NCBI GenBank assembly: GCA_900548695.1
Contig: URLC01000004.1
Location: forward strand, 124,001 to 188,000
From: an uncultured Mycoplasmatota bacterium
GTDB lineage: Bacteria > Bacillota_I > Bacilli_A > RF39 > UBA660
Direction: 5' to 3'
Length of the DNA: 64,000 nucleotides
Position numbers and translations under genes: made by a program. Below are positions 52,731-61,152 of the stretch, one piece after another (the stretch's first letter is position 1; every line of letters starts with the position of its first letter). Below the pieces are notes generated by a model. The model was given only the letters and a program-made list of their open reading frames with translations. It was not told the origin of the DNA and searched no databases.

Positions 52731-54653
52731 ATGAAAGAATTTGGATTTATAAGAGTAGGAGCAATTGTGAATAAATTAGCTTTAGCTAATCCATTAAAAA
52801 ATGCTGAGGAAATTATTAAAGAAATAAAAAAGGCAAAAGAACTAGGAGTATCTATTGTAACGACACCAGAACTATCACTTACTGGTTATACCTGTGGAGA
52901 CTTGTTTTTGCAAGATAAATTATTAATGGATAGTGAAAAAGCATTAGAAAAAGTTTTAAAAGAAACTAAAAGCCTAGATATTATCTCTATACTAGGAATG
53001 CCAATAAAAAAGGATAATCAGTTATTTAACTGCGCTATTGTAATTAATAAAGGTAAAATTTTAGGAATTATCCCTAAAACTTATATTCCAAATTATCAAG
53101 AATTTTATGAAGCAAGATGGTTTTCTTCTAGCAAAGAATTAATAACAGAAGAAATAGAATTATTACATCAACTAGTTCCCATTACTACAAATATATTATT
53201 CCAAGATAAAACTTTACAAGAGGCAACGTTTGCTATCGAAATATGCGAAGATTTATGGACCGTTAACCCTCCAAGTAATAACCACGCACTTTCAGGAGCA
53301 ACTATAATTTTTAACTTATCAAGTAGTAATGAACTAATTGGTAAACAAGAATACCGCAAGAGTTTAGTATCTAGTCAATCAGCTAGAACGATATCAGCCT
53401 ATATTTATGCATCAAGCGGAGTCATGGAATCCACCTCAGATATCCTATTTGGTGGAGCTAGTATGATTTATGAAAATGGATCAAAGCTAGCTGAGAATAA
53501 ACGTTTTGAGTTAGAAAGTAATATAATTACTGCAGATATCGATGTATTAAAATTAACAAATGATCGTATTAAAAATAGAAGTTTTATGAAAAATATAAAC
53601 TTAGAAGAGTATAAAATCATAAAACTAGATATCAAAGATAATATAAAAAAATTAAATCGTGAATATAAAGAATATCCATTCGTCCCATCGAACGAATTAA
53701 AAAGAAACGAAAGATGTCAAGAAATTATAGAAATTCAGTCAACCGCTCTAGCAAGACGTCTAATTCAAATAGGAAAACCTAAATGTATAATTGGAATGAG
53801 TGGAGGACTAGATTCAACGCTTGCTTTCTTAGTAATTACAAAAGCTTTTGAAAAATTAAATAGAAATAGCAAAGATATTATTGGTATTACAATGCCTGGT
53901 TTTGGAACAACTAATAGAACCTATCAGAATGCAATTGCTCTTATTAAAGAATATGGCGCAACCTTAAAAGAAATTAGTATTAAAGATGCAGCTCTTCTTC
54001 ATATGCAAGACATTGGATTGCCAGAAACAGATAGAAGCGTTACTTACGAAAATATTCAGGCAAGAGAACGTACTCAAATATTGATGGATATTGCTAATAT
54101 GGAAAATGGCTTAGTAATAGGGACAGGAGATTTATCAGAGTTAGCATTAGGGTGGTGTACATATAACGGAGACCATATGAGTATGTATGCAGTAAACACT
54201 TCTATTCCAAAAACTCTAGTACGTTATTTGGTAGCTTGGGTAAAAGATACAACCGTCAGTAAAAAGAAAGAAGTATTACAAGATATATTAAACACACCAA
54301 TTTCTCCAGAGTTATTGCCACCAGATGAAGCCGGAAACATCTTGCAAAAAACAGAATCAAGTATTGGGCCATATGTTTTACATGACTTTTTCCTATATCA
54401 TTTCTTACGATATGGCGCAACTCCGAGAAAAATCTACACATTAGCTAAATATACATTTAAAAATAGTTTTTCTGAAGAAGAAATAAAGAAAGGGTTAAAA
54501 GTATTTATTAAACACTTTTTTACACAGCAGTTCAAAAGAAATTGTATTCCTGATGGAGTAAAAGTAGGAAGCATCGGTTTATCACCAAGAGGCGATTTAC
54601 GTATGCCAAGTGATGCTAATATGGAAGCTTGGTTAAAAGAACTTGATGAATAG
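52731..54653 (+). CDS. nadE: Glutamine-dependent NAD+ synthetase
   Basis: NadE amidates nicotinate adenine dinucleotide to NAD+. The 640-residue protein fuses a glutaminase of the nitrilase type, with the triad Glu 47 (TPELSLTGY), Lys 116 (PKTYIPNY) and Cys 172 (EICEDLW), to an ATP-pyrophosphatase synthetase with SGGLDST at 357-363. The length is normal for the glutamine-dependent form. It is the last gene of the pncB operon; no clear terminator was found before the next promoter. Confidence 0.97.
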   Translation: MKEFGFIRVGAIVNKLALANPLKNAEEIIKEIKKAKELGVSIVTTPELSLTGYTCGDLFLQDKLLMDSEKALEKVLKETKSLDIISILGMPIKKDNQLFNCAIVINKGKILGIIPKTYIPNYQEFYEARWFSSSKELITEEIELLHQLVPITTNILFQDKTLQEATFAIEICEDLWTVNPPSNNHALSGATIIFNLSSSNELIGKQEYRKSLVSSQSARTISAYIYASSGVMESTSDILFGGASMIYENGSKLAENKRFELESNIITADIDVLKLTNDRIKNRSFMKNINLEEYKIIKLDIKDNIKKLNREYKEYPFVPSNELKRNERCQEIIEIQSTALARRLIQIGKPKCIIGMSGGLDSTLAFLVITKAFEKLNRNSKDIIGITMPGFGTTNRTYQNAIALIKEYGATLKEISIKDAALLHMQDIGLPETDRSVTYENIQARERTQILMDIANMENGLVIGTGDLSELALGWCTYNGDHMSMYAVNTSIPKTLVRYLVAWVKDTTVSKKKEVLQDILNTPISPELLPPDEAGNILQKTESSIGPYVLHDFFLYHFLRYGATPRKIYTLAKYTFKNSFSEEEIKKGLKVFIKHFFTQQFKRNCIPDGVKVGSIGLSPRGDLRMPSDANMEAWLKELDE

Positions 54654-54701
54654 ATAATTAAGTTTAAATTTTCAAGATTCATGTATAAAAAAGAAAAAGT
54701 A

Positions 54702-54738
54702 TTGACAAAAAACACAAGATATTAATATTATGTTGATA
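54702..54738 (+). promoter_or_regulatory. Promoter with candidate NrtR operator 3
   Basis: TTGACA (54702-54707), an 18-bp spacer and TATTAT (54726-54731). The palindrome TATTAATATTATGTTGATA (54720-54738) covers the -10 box. Confidence 0.75.
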
Positions 54739-54756
54739 ACAGATGATTGAATCTGT
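54739..54756 (+). ncRNA. 5'-end stem-loop of the 54.7-kb transcript
   Basis: ACAGAT (54739-54744) pairs with ATCTGT (54751-54756), loop GATTGA. It matches the pncB hairpin in place and loop start, with two pairs changed on both sides. Confidence 0.55.
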
Positions 54757-54775
54757 AAAACTTTTTATAAAGTGA

Positions 54776-54794
54776 TATTAACAAAATAATAAAA
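54776..54794. promoter_or_regulatory. Degenerate second operator, 54.7-kb leader
   Basis: TATTAACAAAATAATAAAA keeps the left half of the palindrome and only part of the right half. Its distance from the first operator matches that in the pncB leader. Confidence 0.45.
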
Positions 54795-54810
54795 AGAAAG
54801 AAGGCATATT

Positions 54811-55180
54811 ATGAAAATGACAATTAGTAATGCACAAGCAGAAAAATTTTGACAACATATGGTAGAACAAAAGAAGAGATTGACGGAAAAGTAGAAATGG
54901 AAACTAAAAAAGAAGCGGTAACAAAATTTGCTCTTTCTAAGACAACCAATTTTTTAAAAACAGAAATACCCGTAAAAAGAGTTATACTTTTGAAGAATAT
55001 AAAGGGATTTTTAAAGATTTATTATTAGAGAAAGGATAAGAAATAAATAAACTATGGATTGATAATGGTATAAATACAGAGTGGATAGAATAGAGACCAA
55101 CAAAACATAGAGAACAAAAAGCATATGGCAATAGAATCAAAATAGAAGCAAAAAGACAAATAAAGGAATTTAGAAGATAA
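54811..55180 (+). pseudogene. Decayed gene under an NrtR-like promoter
   Basis: An ATG at 54811 after AAAGAAGG starts a frame that stops after 13 codons. Allowing one added T near 54855 and a second frame change near 54945 restores TTYGRTKEEIDGKVEM and then YTFEEYKGIFKDLLLEKG up to TAA 55037-55039. The same frame continues past that stop and a TAG at 55091-55093 to TAA 55178-55180, reading for example WIDNGINTEW. So an original protein of up to about 122 residues has at least two indels and perhaps two nonsense codons. The family is not recognised. The 597 bp between nadE and nadD hold nothing else. Confidence 0.55.
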
Positions 55181-55198
55181 TATTTTTTTAAAGCAAGA

Positions 55199-55217
55199 TA
55201 TTAACATAATGTTAATA
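55199..55217. promoter_or_regulatory. Candidate NrtR operator 4 (nadD-pnuC-nadR)
   Basis: TATTAACATAATGTTAATA, the most symmetric copy (arms TATTAAC and GTTAATA). It covers CATAAT, a likely -10 box. Confidence 0.75.
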
Positions 55218-55270
55218 AGATATATGATGAATAACATAAAAATAGTAACTTTATGAAAGGAGAAAAAACT

Positions 55271-55897
55271 ATGAAAATAGGAATATTTGGAGGCAGTTTT
55301 AATCCTCCACATAACATGCATAAAAATATTGCTAAAATGTTAATAAAAAAAGGTTATGTAGATAAAGTAATCTTTGTACCAACTGGTACAAAATATGAAT
55401 ATAAAACCAACTTAATATCAAATGAAAAAAGAGTGGATATGTTATCACTAATGATAGAGAAAGAACAAAATATGTTAATTAGTAAATATGAATTGCAAGA
55501 AAAAGCAATATATACATATGAAACTTTAAAACATTTTAAAAAAAGATATAAAAATGATGATATCTATTTCATTTGTGGTACAGATAATCTAAGTTATATT
55601 GATAAATGGAAAAACGGTAAAGAAATCCTAGAAAATTATAAAATACTAGTTATTAAAAGAAAAACTGATAAACTTGAACCATTACTAGAAAAGTATAAAC
55701 AATATAAGAAAACTATCATTGTTACAACAATAAAAGAAAAAACAATATCCTCAACCCAAATAAGAACTTATTTAAATAAAAATAATAGTTTAAAAGCTAG
55801 ATTATATATTGATAAAAAGATTTATAACTACATCAAAAAAAACCATTTATATGAAAATGAAAAAGGAAGTGTTTATCATGTTATCAAAAGTTATTAA
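55271..55897 (+). CDS. nadD: Nicotinate-nucleotide adenylyltransferase
   Basis: NadD adenylates nicotinate mononucleotide to the dinucleotide used by NadE. The 208-residue protein has the nucleotidyltransferase signature GIFGGSFNPPHNMH at the N-terminus and ISSTQIR near residue 160. ATG 55271 follows AAAGGAG by 8 bp; the ATG at 55253 overlaps that site. The 3' end overlaps pnuC by 20 bp. A NrtR-like palindrome lies 54 bp upstream. Confidence 0.93.
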   Translation: MKIGIFGGSFNPPHNMHKNIAKMLIKKGYVDKVIFVPTGTKYEYKTNLISNEKRVDMLSLMIEKEQNMLISKYELQEKAIYTYETLKHFKKRYKNDDIYFICGTDNLSYIDKWKNGKEILENYKILVIKRKTDKLEPLLEKYKQYKKTIIVTTIKEKTISSTQIRTYLNKNNSLKARLYIDKKIYNYIKKNHLYENEKGSVYHVIKSY

Positions 55898-56552
55898 AAA
55901 ATTTTCGATATTTGAATGGAGCATGATTCTAGCGGTTATTGGCTTTACTACATATTTTGCTATCGTAAATAAAGAAGATAATCTAATTTATATATTAGTT
56001 GATGCTCTTGCCGCTATATCAGGAATCTTTTGTGTAGTATTATGTGCCAAAGGAAAGAAAAGTCAATATTATTGGGGATTTATTAATATCTTAGGTTATG
56101 TTATTGTTGCTTGGCTTCACAAATACTATGGCGAAGTAATGCTAAATGCTATCTATTATCTGCCATTACAATTCATTGGTTATTATATTTGGAACAAAAA
56201 TATGAATAATGAAATTGGCGATGTTAAAGGCAAAAAGCTCAGTTTAAAAAACTCAACAATACTATTAATTGTAACTGGAATAGGAATAATTTTATATCAA
56301 TGGTTATTAGAACATTTAGGAGGACGACATCCATTACTAGATAGTGCATCAACTGTAATTTCAATCATTGCAAATATGTTGATGGTATTAAGGTATAGAG
56401 AACAATGGTTATTATGGATTGTAATAGATATTATAACAGTGGTTATGTGGTTAAAAGTTCAAGACTATATTATGGTAACAATGTGGGCAGTATATTTAGT
56501 AAATGCTTTCTATGGCTACTATAACTGGTCAAAAATAGCAAAGGAGGGATAA
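55878..56552 (+). CDS. pnuC: PnuC-type nicotinamide riboside transporter
   Basis: The 224-residue protein has about seven membrane helices and PnuC landmarks: WSMILAVIGF, AAISGIFCVVLCAKGK, YWGFINILGYVIVAW and the helix WLLWIVIDIITVVMWL. PnuC imports nicotinamide riboside by facilitated diffusion, driven by phosphorylation inside the cell. ATG 55878 follows AAAGGAAG. The kinase needed for trapping is encoded by the very next gene, 1 bp downstream. Confidence 0.93.
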   Translation: MLSKVIKKFSIFEWSMILAVIGFTTYFAIVNKEDNLIYILVDALAAISGIFCVVLCAKGKKSQYYWGFINILGYVIVAWLHKYYGEVMLNAIYYLPLQFIGYYIWNKNMNNEIGDVKGKKLSLKNSTILLIVTGIGIILYQWLLEHLGGRHPLLDSASTVISIIANMLMVLRYREQWLLWIVIDIITVVMWLKVQDYIMVTMWAVYLVNAFYGYYNWSKIAKEG

Positions 56553-56553
56553 T

Positions 56554-57561
56554 ATGTATGAAGTAGGAATGTATGGAGGAAGTTTTAATCCTCTCCATCT
56601 TGGACACGTTAATGATATTATTATGGCAAAAAATGAATGTAAAAAATTATATATACCAGTAAGTGTCAGCGATGATCCAAAAGAAATAGATGGAAGAACT
56701 AGAGTAATGTGGTTAAAAAATATTACTAAAGATATGGAAAATGTTGAAGTATTTCCAATTTATTCAAATAACATAGATAAAGAATCATACAATTGGCAAA
56801 AAGGAGTAGAAGACGTAAAAGAATATATCAAAACAAAAATAGATATTGTATTTGCAGGAAGTGATTATAAAGGAGAAAATCTATGGGAAAACCTTTATAA
56901 AGAAAGTAAAGTTATCTATTTTGATAGAGAAGAAATTAATATATCTTCAACGGAAATTAGACAAAATCCATATAAATATTTTGATTATCTTCCAGCGTGT
57001 GTAAAGAAATATTATACAAAAAAGGTATGTATTATCGGTACAGAAAGTTGTGGCAAAACAACACTAGTTAGAAATCTAGCAAAAGCATATAACACGACTC
57101 ATGTAGAAGAAGCAGGAAGATATATCTGTGATGAAGCAGGTGGAATTGATAACATGCAAAAATATCACTACTTTGAAATACTTTTTCAGCATAAACAAGA
57201 TGAAAAGATTGCTTTAGAACACGCTAATAAAGTTCTATTTATCGATACCGATTCATTAATTACACTATATTATTATAAACTAGGCTTTAAAGAACAAAGT
57301 GAAAAAGATTTTGAAACTATCGCAACTAGTATTTCTAATCTAAATAATTACGATTTATATCTATTTCTAGAACCAGATGTCGCCTGGGTACAAGATGGAA
57401 CAAGAACTTATGGAATAGACGAAGTAAGAAAAGAAAATAATAAGATATTAAAAGAAATATTAAAAGAAAACCACATTAAATATGAAACAATTACAGGAAA
57501 TTACGAAGAACGTTATGAAAAAGCAAAAGAATATGTAAATAATTTATTAAAAGGAGAATAA
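56554..57561 (+). CDS. nadR: NadR-type NMN adenylyltransferase / ribosylnicotinamide kinase
   Basis: The 335-residue protein has an N-terminal adenylyltransferase domain (YGGSFNPLHLGH, ISSTEIRQNP) and a C-terminal P-loop kinase domain (GTESCGKTTL near residue 161, then EEAGRYICDE and FIDTDSL). It lacks the N-terminal DNA-binding domain of enterobacterial NadR, so it is enzymatic only. It converts imported nicotinamide riboside to NMN and on to NAD+. It follows pnuC by 1 bp and precedes the Cys/His-tailed protein by 2 bp. Confidence 0.95.
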   Translation: MYEVGMYGGSFNPLHLGHVNDIIMAKNECKKLYIPVSVSDDPKEIDGRTRVMWLKNITKDMENVEVFPIYSNNIDKESYNWQKGVEDVKEYIKTKIDIVFAGSDYKGENLWENLYKESKVIYFDREEINISSTEIRQNPYKYFDYLPACVKKYYTKKVCIIGTESCGKTTLVRNLAKAYNTTHVEEAGRYICDEAGGIDNMQKYHYFEILFQHKQDEKIALEHANKVLFIDTDSLITLYYYKLGFKEQSEKDFETIATSISNLNNYDLYLFLEPDVAWVQDGTRTYGIDEVRKENNKILKEILKENHIKYETITGNYEERYEKAKEYVNNLLKGE

Positions 57562-57563
57562 TT

Positions 57564-57950
57564 ATGTTTGAAAGACAAGATCTAATTGAGTTTGTAGGAA
57601 AAATCATAAATCAAAGTACCAAGAAAGAAGAAACAAAAAGAAACTTAAAACAGTTTAGAAGTTATTTAGATTTAACAAAAATGGCAGATGATAATACATT
57701 AAGTGATTTAGACCAAGTAATTGACTGTACTGATGAGCTATTAACAATAAAAGAAAAACTAGGAAGTTGTGATATAAGTGCGTTATTAGAAAATACTACA
57801 CCAGATAAACCAAAGAAAAAAGTAAAAAGAGAACAAGAAACTATTCACTACCATAATTACCACAGCGATCCTTGTGGGACATCATATGAACCATCTTACT
57901 GGTCTACTGGTTGTAGTGGACAAAGGAGTACGTATAGAGGTGGTTGTTAA
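57564..57950 (+). CDS. Unrecognised protein with a Cys/His/Tyr/Gly-rich C-terminal tail
   Basis: The 128-residue protein has a helical N-terminal part (FERQDLIEFVGKIINQS to LLTIKEKLG), a basic linker (KPKKKVKRE), and a tail from residue 95 with His 95, 97 and 100 and Cys 104, 117 and 128, containing HYHNYHSDPCG and YWSTGCSGQRS. The tail composition is unlike the rest. A radical SAM gene starts 2 bp after its stop codon. The tail could bind metal, or be a substrate of the radical SAM enzyme as in ribosomally made modified peptides; neither is shown. Confidence 0.65.
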   Translation: MFERQDLIEFVGKIINQSTKKEETKRNLKQFRSYLDLTKMADDNTLSDLDQVIDCTDELLTIKEKLGSCDISALLENTTPDKPKKKVKREQETIHYHNYHSDPCGTSYEPSYWSTGCSGQRSTYRGGC

Positions 57951-57952
57951 AT

Positions 57953-58876
57953 ATGGAAAGAATAAAAATCCTTGATGAAGAATTACCAGTAAAAGATTAT
58001 TATTGTTCAGATAGTCCAACAAAATTAAGAAGAACAAAACCCTCTTTAAGACTATACATAAAACTAACAGACCAATGTCTTGCAAACTGTAAATTTTGTG
58101 CTAATGGACAAAGTAAAGATTTTGGTAGTATAGATTTAGATAAATTAGCTTTTATAATTAGTTATCTAAAAGATAAGAATATTCTTCATGGTATTAGTAT
58201 TACTGGTGGAGAGCCAATGACAAATCCTGATACACTATTTCAAATGTTAGACTTAATATATCAGATAGATGAACATATGGAAGTAGCAATATCAACGAAT
58301 GGTTACAATTGTAAAGAATTTAAAAAATACAATAAAGTAAATCAACTAGAAAGCATACATATTTCAAGACATCACTACGATGATAAAAAGAATCAAGACA
58401 TATTTGGCACTAACACCATCGCCACTACAACAGATATTATGGATTTGCAACAAAGTTTAAAAGATAAAAAAATCATTAATATAAATACAATGATAATGAA
58501 AAGTGGAATCAACTCCCTAGATGAAATAAAGAAAATGCTAACATATGTAGGAGATTTAGAAGTATATAAAACAGGTTTTGTATCATTAATGAAATGTAAT
58601 CCCTATGCTGAAAGAGAATTCATTAATTTTAATTCAATATTTGAAAATTTAGATTCAAGTTTCTTTCCAGGTCATCATTTTTATAGTAAAGAATACTGTG
58701 AATGTGTAGATGGTATATATTTAACAGAACACAATAAACTAGTTGAATATTATGCCAGAATGATAAAAGAATGTGATTGTCCCTATACAACACAATTAGT
58801 ATATACATCTGATAATAAATTAACAGCAGGATTTGGGAAAAAAAGTTTTATGGAAATAAAATATATGATAAAGTAG
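57953..58876 (+). CDS. Radical SAM protein of unknown substrate
   Basis: The 307-residue protein has the iron-sulphur motif CLANCKFC (Cys 42, 46 and 49), SITGGEPMTNP (the GGE motif that binds the methionine amino group) and VAISTNGYN. Further Cys pairs near the C-terminus (YCECVDG and ECDCPY) could bind an auxiliary cluster. ATG 57953 follows AGAGGTGG; these bases also encode the last residues of the upstream gene. It sits inside the NAD island, between nadR and pncC. The reaction is unknown. Confidence 0.88.
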   Translation: MERIKILDEELPVKDYYCSDSPTKLRRTKPSLRLYIKLTDQCLANCKFCANGQSKDFGSIDLDKLAFIISYLKDKNILHGISITGGEPMTNPDTLFQMLDLIYQIDEHMEVAISTNGYNCKEFKKYNKVNQLESIHISRHHYDDKKNQDIFGTNTIATTTDIMDLQQSLKDKKIININTMIMKSGINSLDEIKKMLTYVGDLEVYKTGFVSLMKCNPYAEREFINFNSIFENLDSSFFPGHHFYSKEYCECVDGIYLTEHNKLVEYYARMIKECDCPYTTQLVYTSDNKLTAGFGKKSFMEIKYMIK

Positions 58877-58930
58877 AATTAAATAGAAAAAAATAGATAT
58901 TTTAATAATAGAAAGAAAAGGAGAATAAAA

Positions 58931-59404
58931 ATGGATTTTAAAGAAATAATACACATTTTACAAAAAGAAAGAAAAACAATTGCCACTATGGAGTCATGTA
59001 CTGGTGGTGGAGTAGCTAATGCAATTACTAACTGTGAAGGAGCCAGTGAAATATTAAAATTTAGCGCTGTTACTTACTCTAATGAATATAAAATTAAGAT
59101 GGGAGTATCAAGCGAAGTAATTGATAAATTTACAGTTTATAGTATGGAAACAGCAGACGAAATGAGTAAAAATATCACTAAATTTGCCAACAGCAACTAC
59201 GGAGTAGGAATTACAGGACAATTAAATAGACAAGATCCTGCTAATCCTGTAGGAAAAGATAATGTTGTATATATTAGTATCTATGATAGTACCAATGATA
59301 AGTACTATAGGGATACTATGGAAGTTCATAAAGAAAGTAGAAAACTCAATAAAGAACACGTGATTGAAAGAATTATTGAAATGTTGCTAGAAATATTAAA
59401 ATAG
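58931..59404 (+). CDS. pncC: CinA C-terminal-type nicotinamide-nucleotide amidase
   Basis: The 157-residue protein matches the stand-alone CinA amidase domain: TMESCTGGGVANAITN at the N-terminus, then EGASEILKFSAVTYSNEYK and VGITGQLNRQDPANP. PncC deamidates NMN to nicotinate mononucleotide, linking the riboside and nicotinate routes. The length is normal for the stand-alone form. AAAAGGAG precedes the ATG. Confidence 0.93.
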   Translation: MDFKEIIHILQKERKTIATMESCTGGGVANAITNCEGASEILKFSAVTYSNEYKIKMGVSSEVIDKFTVYSMETADEMSKNITKFANSNYGVGITGQLNRQDPANPVGKDNVVYISIYDSTNDKYYRDTMEVHKESRKLNKEHVIERIIEMLLEILK

Positions 59405-59432
59405 CGACATTTTTTCTAAAATATGTTATAAT
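59404..59432 (+). promoter_or_regulatory. Predicted promoter of nrtR-nadK
   Basis: GCGACA (59404-59409), a 17-bp spacer and TATAAT (59427-59432). No copy of the 19-bp palindrome is seen here, so direct autoregulation by the same box is not supported. Confidence 0.5.
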
Positions 59433-59458
59433 CAATCTATGAATAAGAGGTGATTAGT

Positions 59459-60289
59459 TTGAATAAAGAATATAAAACAGAAGAAGAATTTTTAAAGGAT
59501 TATAATCCCAAAGAATTTGATCAGCTATCAATGACAGCAGATATATTACTAATAAGTGTATCAGATGAAGAAAGCAATAATTATCGTAAAACTAGTAAAA
59601 AAATGATGAGTATTCTACTTGTAAAAAGAGAGGACTTTCCTTATAAAGGAAAATGGTGCTTACCAGGGGGATTTTTAAATCCTAACACAGAGACACTAGA
59701 AGACTGTGCTAAAAGAGTATTAAAAAATGAAACCAACTTATCAAACATCTACTTAGAACAATTATATACCTATGATGCAATGAATAGGGACCCAAGAACA
59801 AGAGTAGTATCAACTTCTTATATTGCATTAGTAGATAAAAATAAATTAACCGAAATGATTAACCCTAATGCATCTTGGTTTGATGTAGTACTGTTAGATG
59901 AAAAAAATAATGTAGTAAATATTACCTTGGATAATGGAAAAGATACTATCCATTTAGTAATCAAAAAAGAATTAAGAGAAAAAACAACAGATCGATATCG
60001 TTTTGTAGAAGTAAAAAATGATGCCTTAGCTTTTGACCATGCACTCGTGATATTAGCTGGTCTTGAACGGCTAAAAAATAAATTAAACTACACGGATATC
60101 GTCTTCAACATGATGCCAGAATACTTTACATTAGGGGAATTACAACAAGTATATGAAGTAATACTGAATAAAAAGTTGTTAGATCCAGCATTTAGAAGAA
60201 TTATAGCTAGTAAAGTAGTAAAAACCAAAAAGATGAAAACTGGTGAAGGACATCGTCCATCAGCATTATTTAAATATAAAGGAAAATAG
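59459..60289 (+). CDS. nrtR: NrtR-type transcriptional regulator (Nudix-like plus winged helix)
   Basis: The 276-residue protein has a Nudix-fold domain whose catalytic box is degenerate (from residue 70: GGFLNPNTETLEDCAKRV then LKNETN, lacking the Glu pair) and a C-terminal winged-helix domain (YFTLGELQQVYEVILN, LDPAFRRII, GHRPSALFKYK). NrtR proteins are repressors of NAD genes and are released by ADP-ribose or related metabolites. TTG 59459 follows AGAGGTG by 6 bp. Its place in the NAD island and the repeated palindromes support the call. It is followed directly by nadK. Confidence 0.92.
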   Translation: MNKEYKTEEEFLKDYNPKEFDQLSMTADILLISVSDEESNNYRKTSKKMMSILLVKREDFPYKGKWCLPGGFLNPNTETLEDCAKRVLKNETNLSNIYLEQLYTYDAMNRDPRTRVVSTSYIALVDKNKLTEMINPNASWFDVVLLDEKNNVVNITLDNGKDTIHLVIKKELREKTTDRYRFVEVKNDALAFDHALVILAGLERLKNKLNYTDIVFNMMPEYFTLGELQQVYEVILNKKLLDPAFRRIIASKVVKTKKMKTGEGHRPSALFKYKGK

Positions 60290-61081
60290 ATGAAAAAGAT
60301 AAAGTTGTTTGTAAATAAGAATGAAAAATCCATAGAAGTTTCTAAGTATATTAAAGAAACCCTAGAAAAGAAAAATTTTCAAATAGTAGAAAAAGATTAT
60401 GAAATAGCCATTGCTATAGGGGGAGACGGGTCCTTTCTCAGAATGGTAAAAGAAGCAAATTTCAATGACAAGTGTATATATGTAGGAATTAATGCTGGAA
60501 CATTAGGGTTTGCTCAAGAAATCAACATAGATGAAATAAGCGACTTTGTGAAAGCCCTAGAGCATGAGGAGTTTAAAATAGAAGAAATTGGTATTGCAGA
60601 AATAGAAATAACTTCACCAGATACTAGTTCAAAACAACTAGCCTTAAATGAAATTGTAGTTAGAGATTTAGAGTTAAATACAAGTAATTTAAAAATAGAA
60701 GTAGAAAATAATCTATTAGAAAACTACGTAGGAGATGGTATTTTAATATCCACATCCTTTGGTTCTACCGCTTATAATTTGAGTTTTGGAGGAAGCATTG
60801 TATATAATAGCTTTCATACACTACAGATAACACCCATTGCTCCACTAAATAACAAAACCTATAGAAACCTATTAAATTCTGTGATCATTCCAAGTAATAA
60901 AGAAATTATTGTAACACCAGAAAATAGAACAAAAGACTTATTAATCACAATTGATGGAGATAATAATGAGTATAAAAAAGTAGAAAAAATAAAGATAAAA
61001 GTAGAAGAAAGAACGATAAAAGTATTTAGAAAAAAAGAGTATAATTTTATTGATAAAATCAACAATAAATTTTTAAAATAA
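60290..61081 (+). CDS. nadK: NAD kinase
   Basis: NAD kinase phosphorylates NAD+ to NADP+. The 263-residue protein has GGDGSFLRM near residue 45, YVGINAGTLGFAQEI, the conserved NEIVVRD and DGILISTSFGSTAYNLS, and IAPL further on. The length is typical of the Bacillota enzyme. The ATG directly follows the stop of nrtR, so both are on one transcript. It is the last clear NAD gene of the island. Confidence 0.96.
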   Translation: MKKIKLFVNKNEKSIEVSKYIKETLEKKNFQIVEKDYEIAIAIGGDGSFLRMVKEANFNDKCIYVGINAGTLGFAQEINIDEISDFVKALEHEEFKIEEIGIAEIEITSPDTSSKQLALNEIVVRDLELNTSNLKIEVENNLLENYVGDGILISTSFGSTAYNLSFGGSIVYNSFHTLQITPIAPLNNKTYRNLLNSVIIPSNKEIIVTPENRTKDLLITIDGDNNEYKKVEKIKIKVEERTIKVFRKKEYNFIDKINNKFLK

Positions 61082-61152
61082 AGATAACAAACATATATTA
61101 TTGAAAAGGGTGTATTATGGCACAATAAGGATTTAAAGCATTTAATAAAAAT

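Noticed and set aside
55052..55321. Minus-strand open frame of 89 codons before nadD
   Set aside because: It runs antisense through the NrtR-like operator and the start of nadD, has no binding site and no family pattern.
58890..58910. Further NrtR operator before pncC
   Set aside because: GATATTTTAATAATAGA is only a loose match to one half of the palindrome and is expected by chance in such AT-rich DNA.
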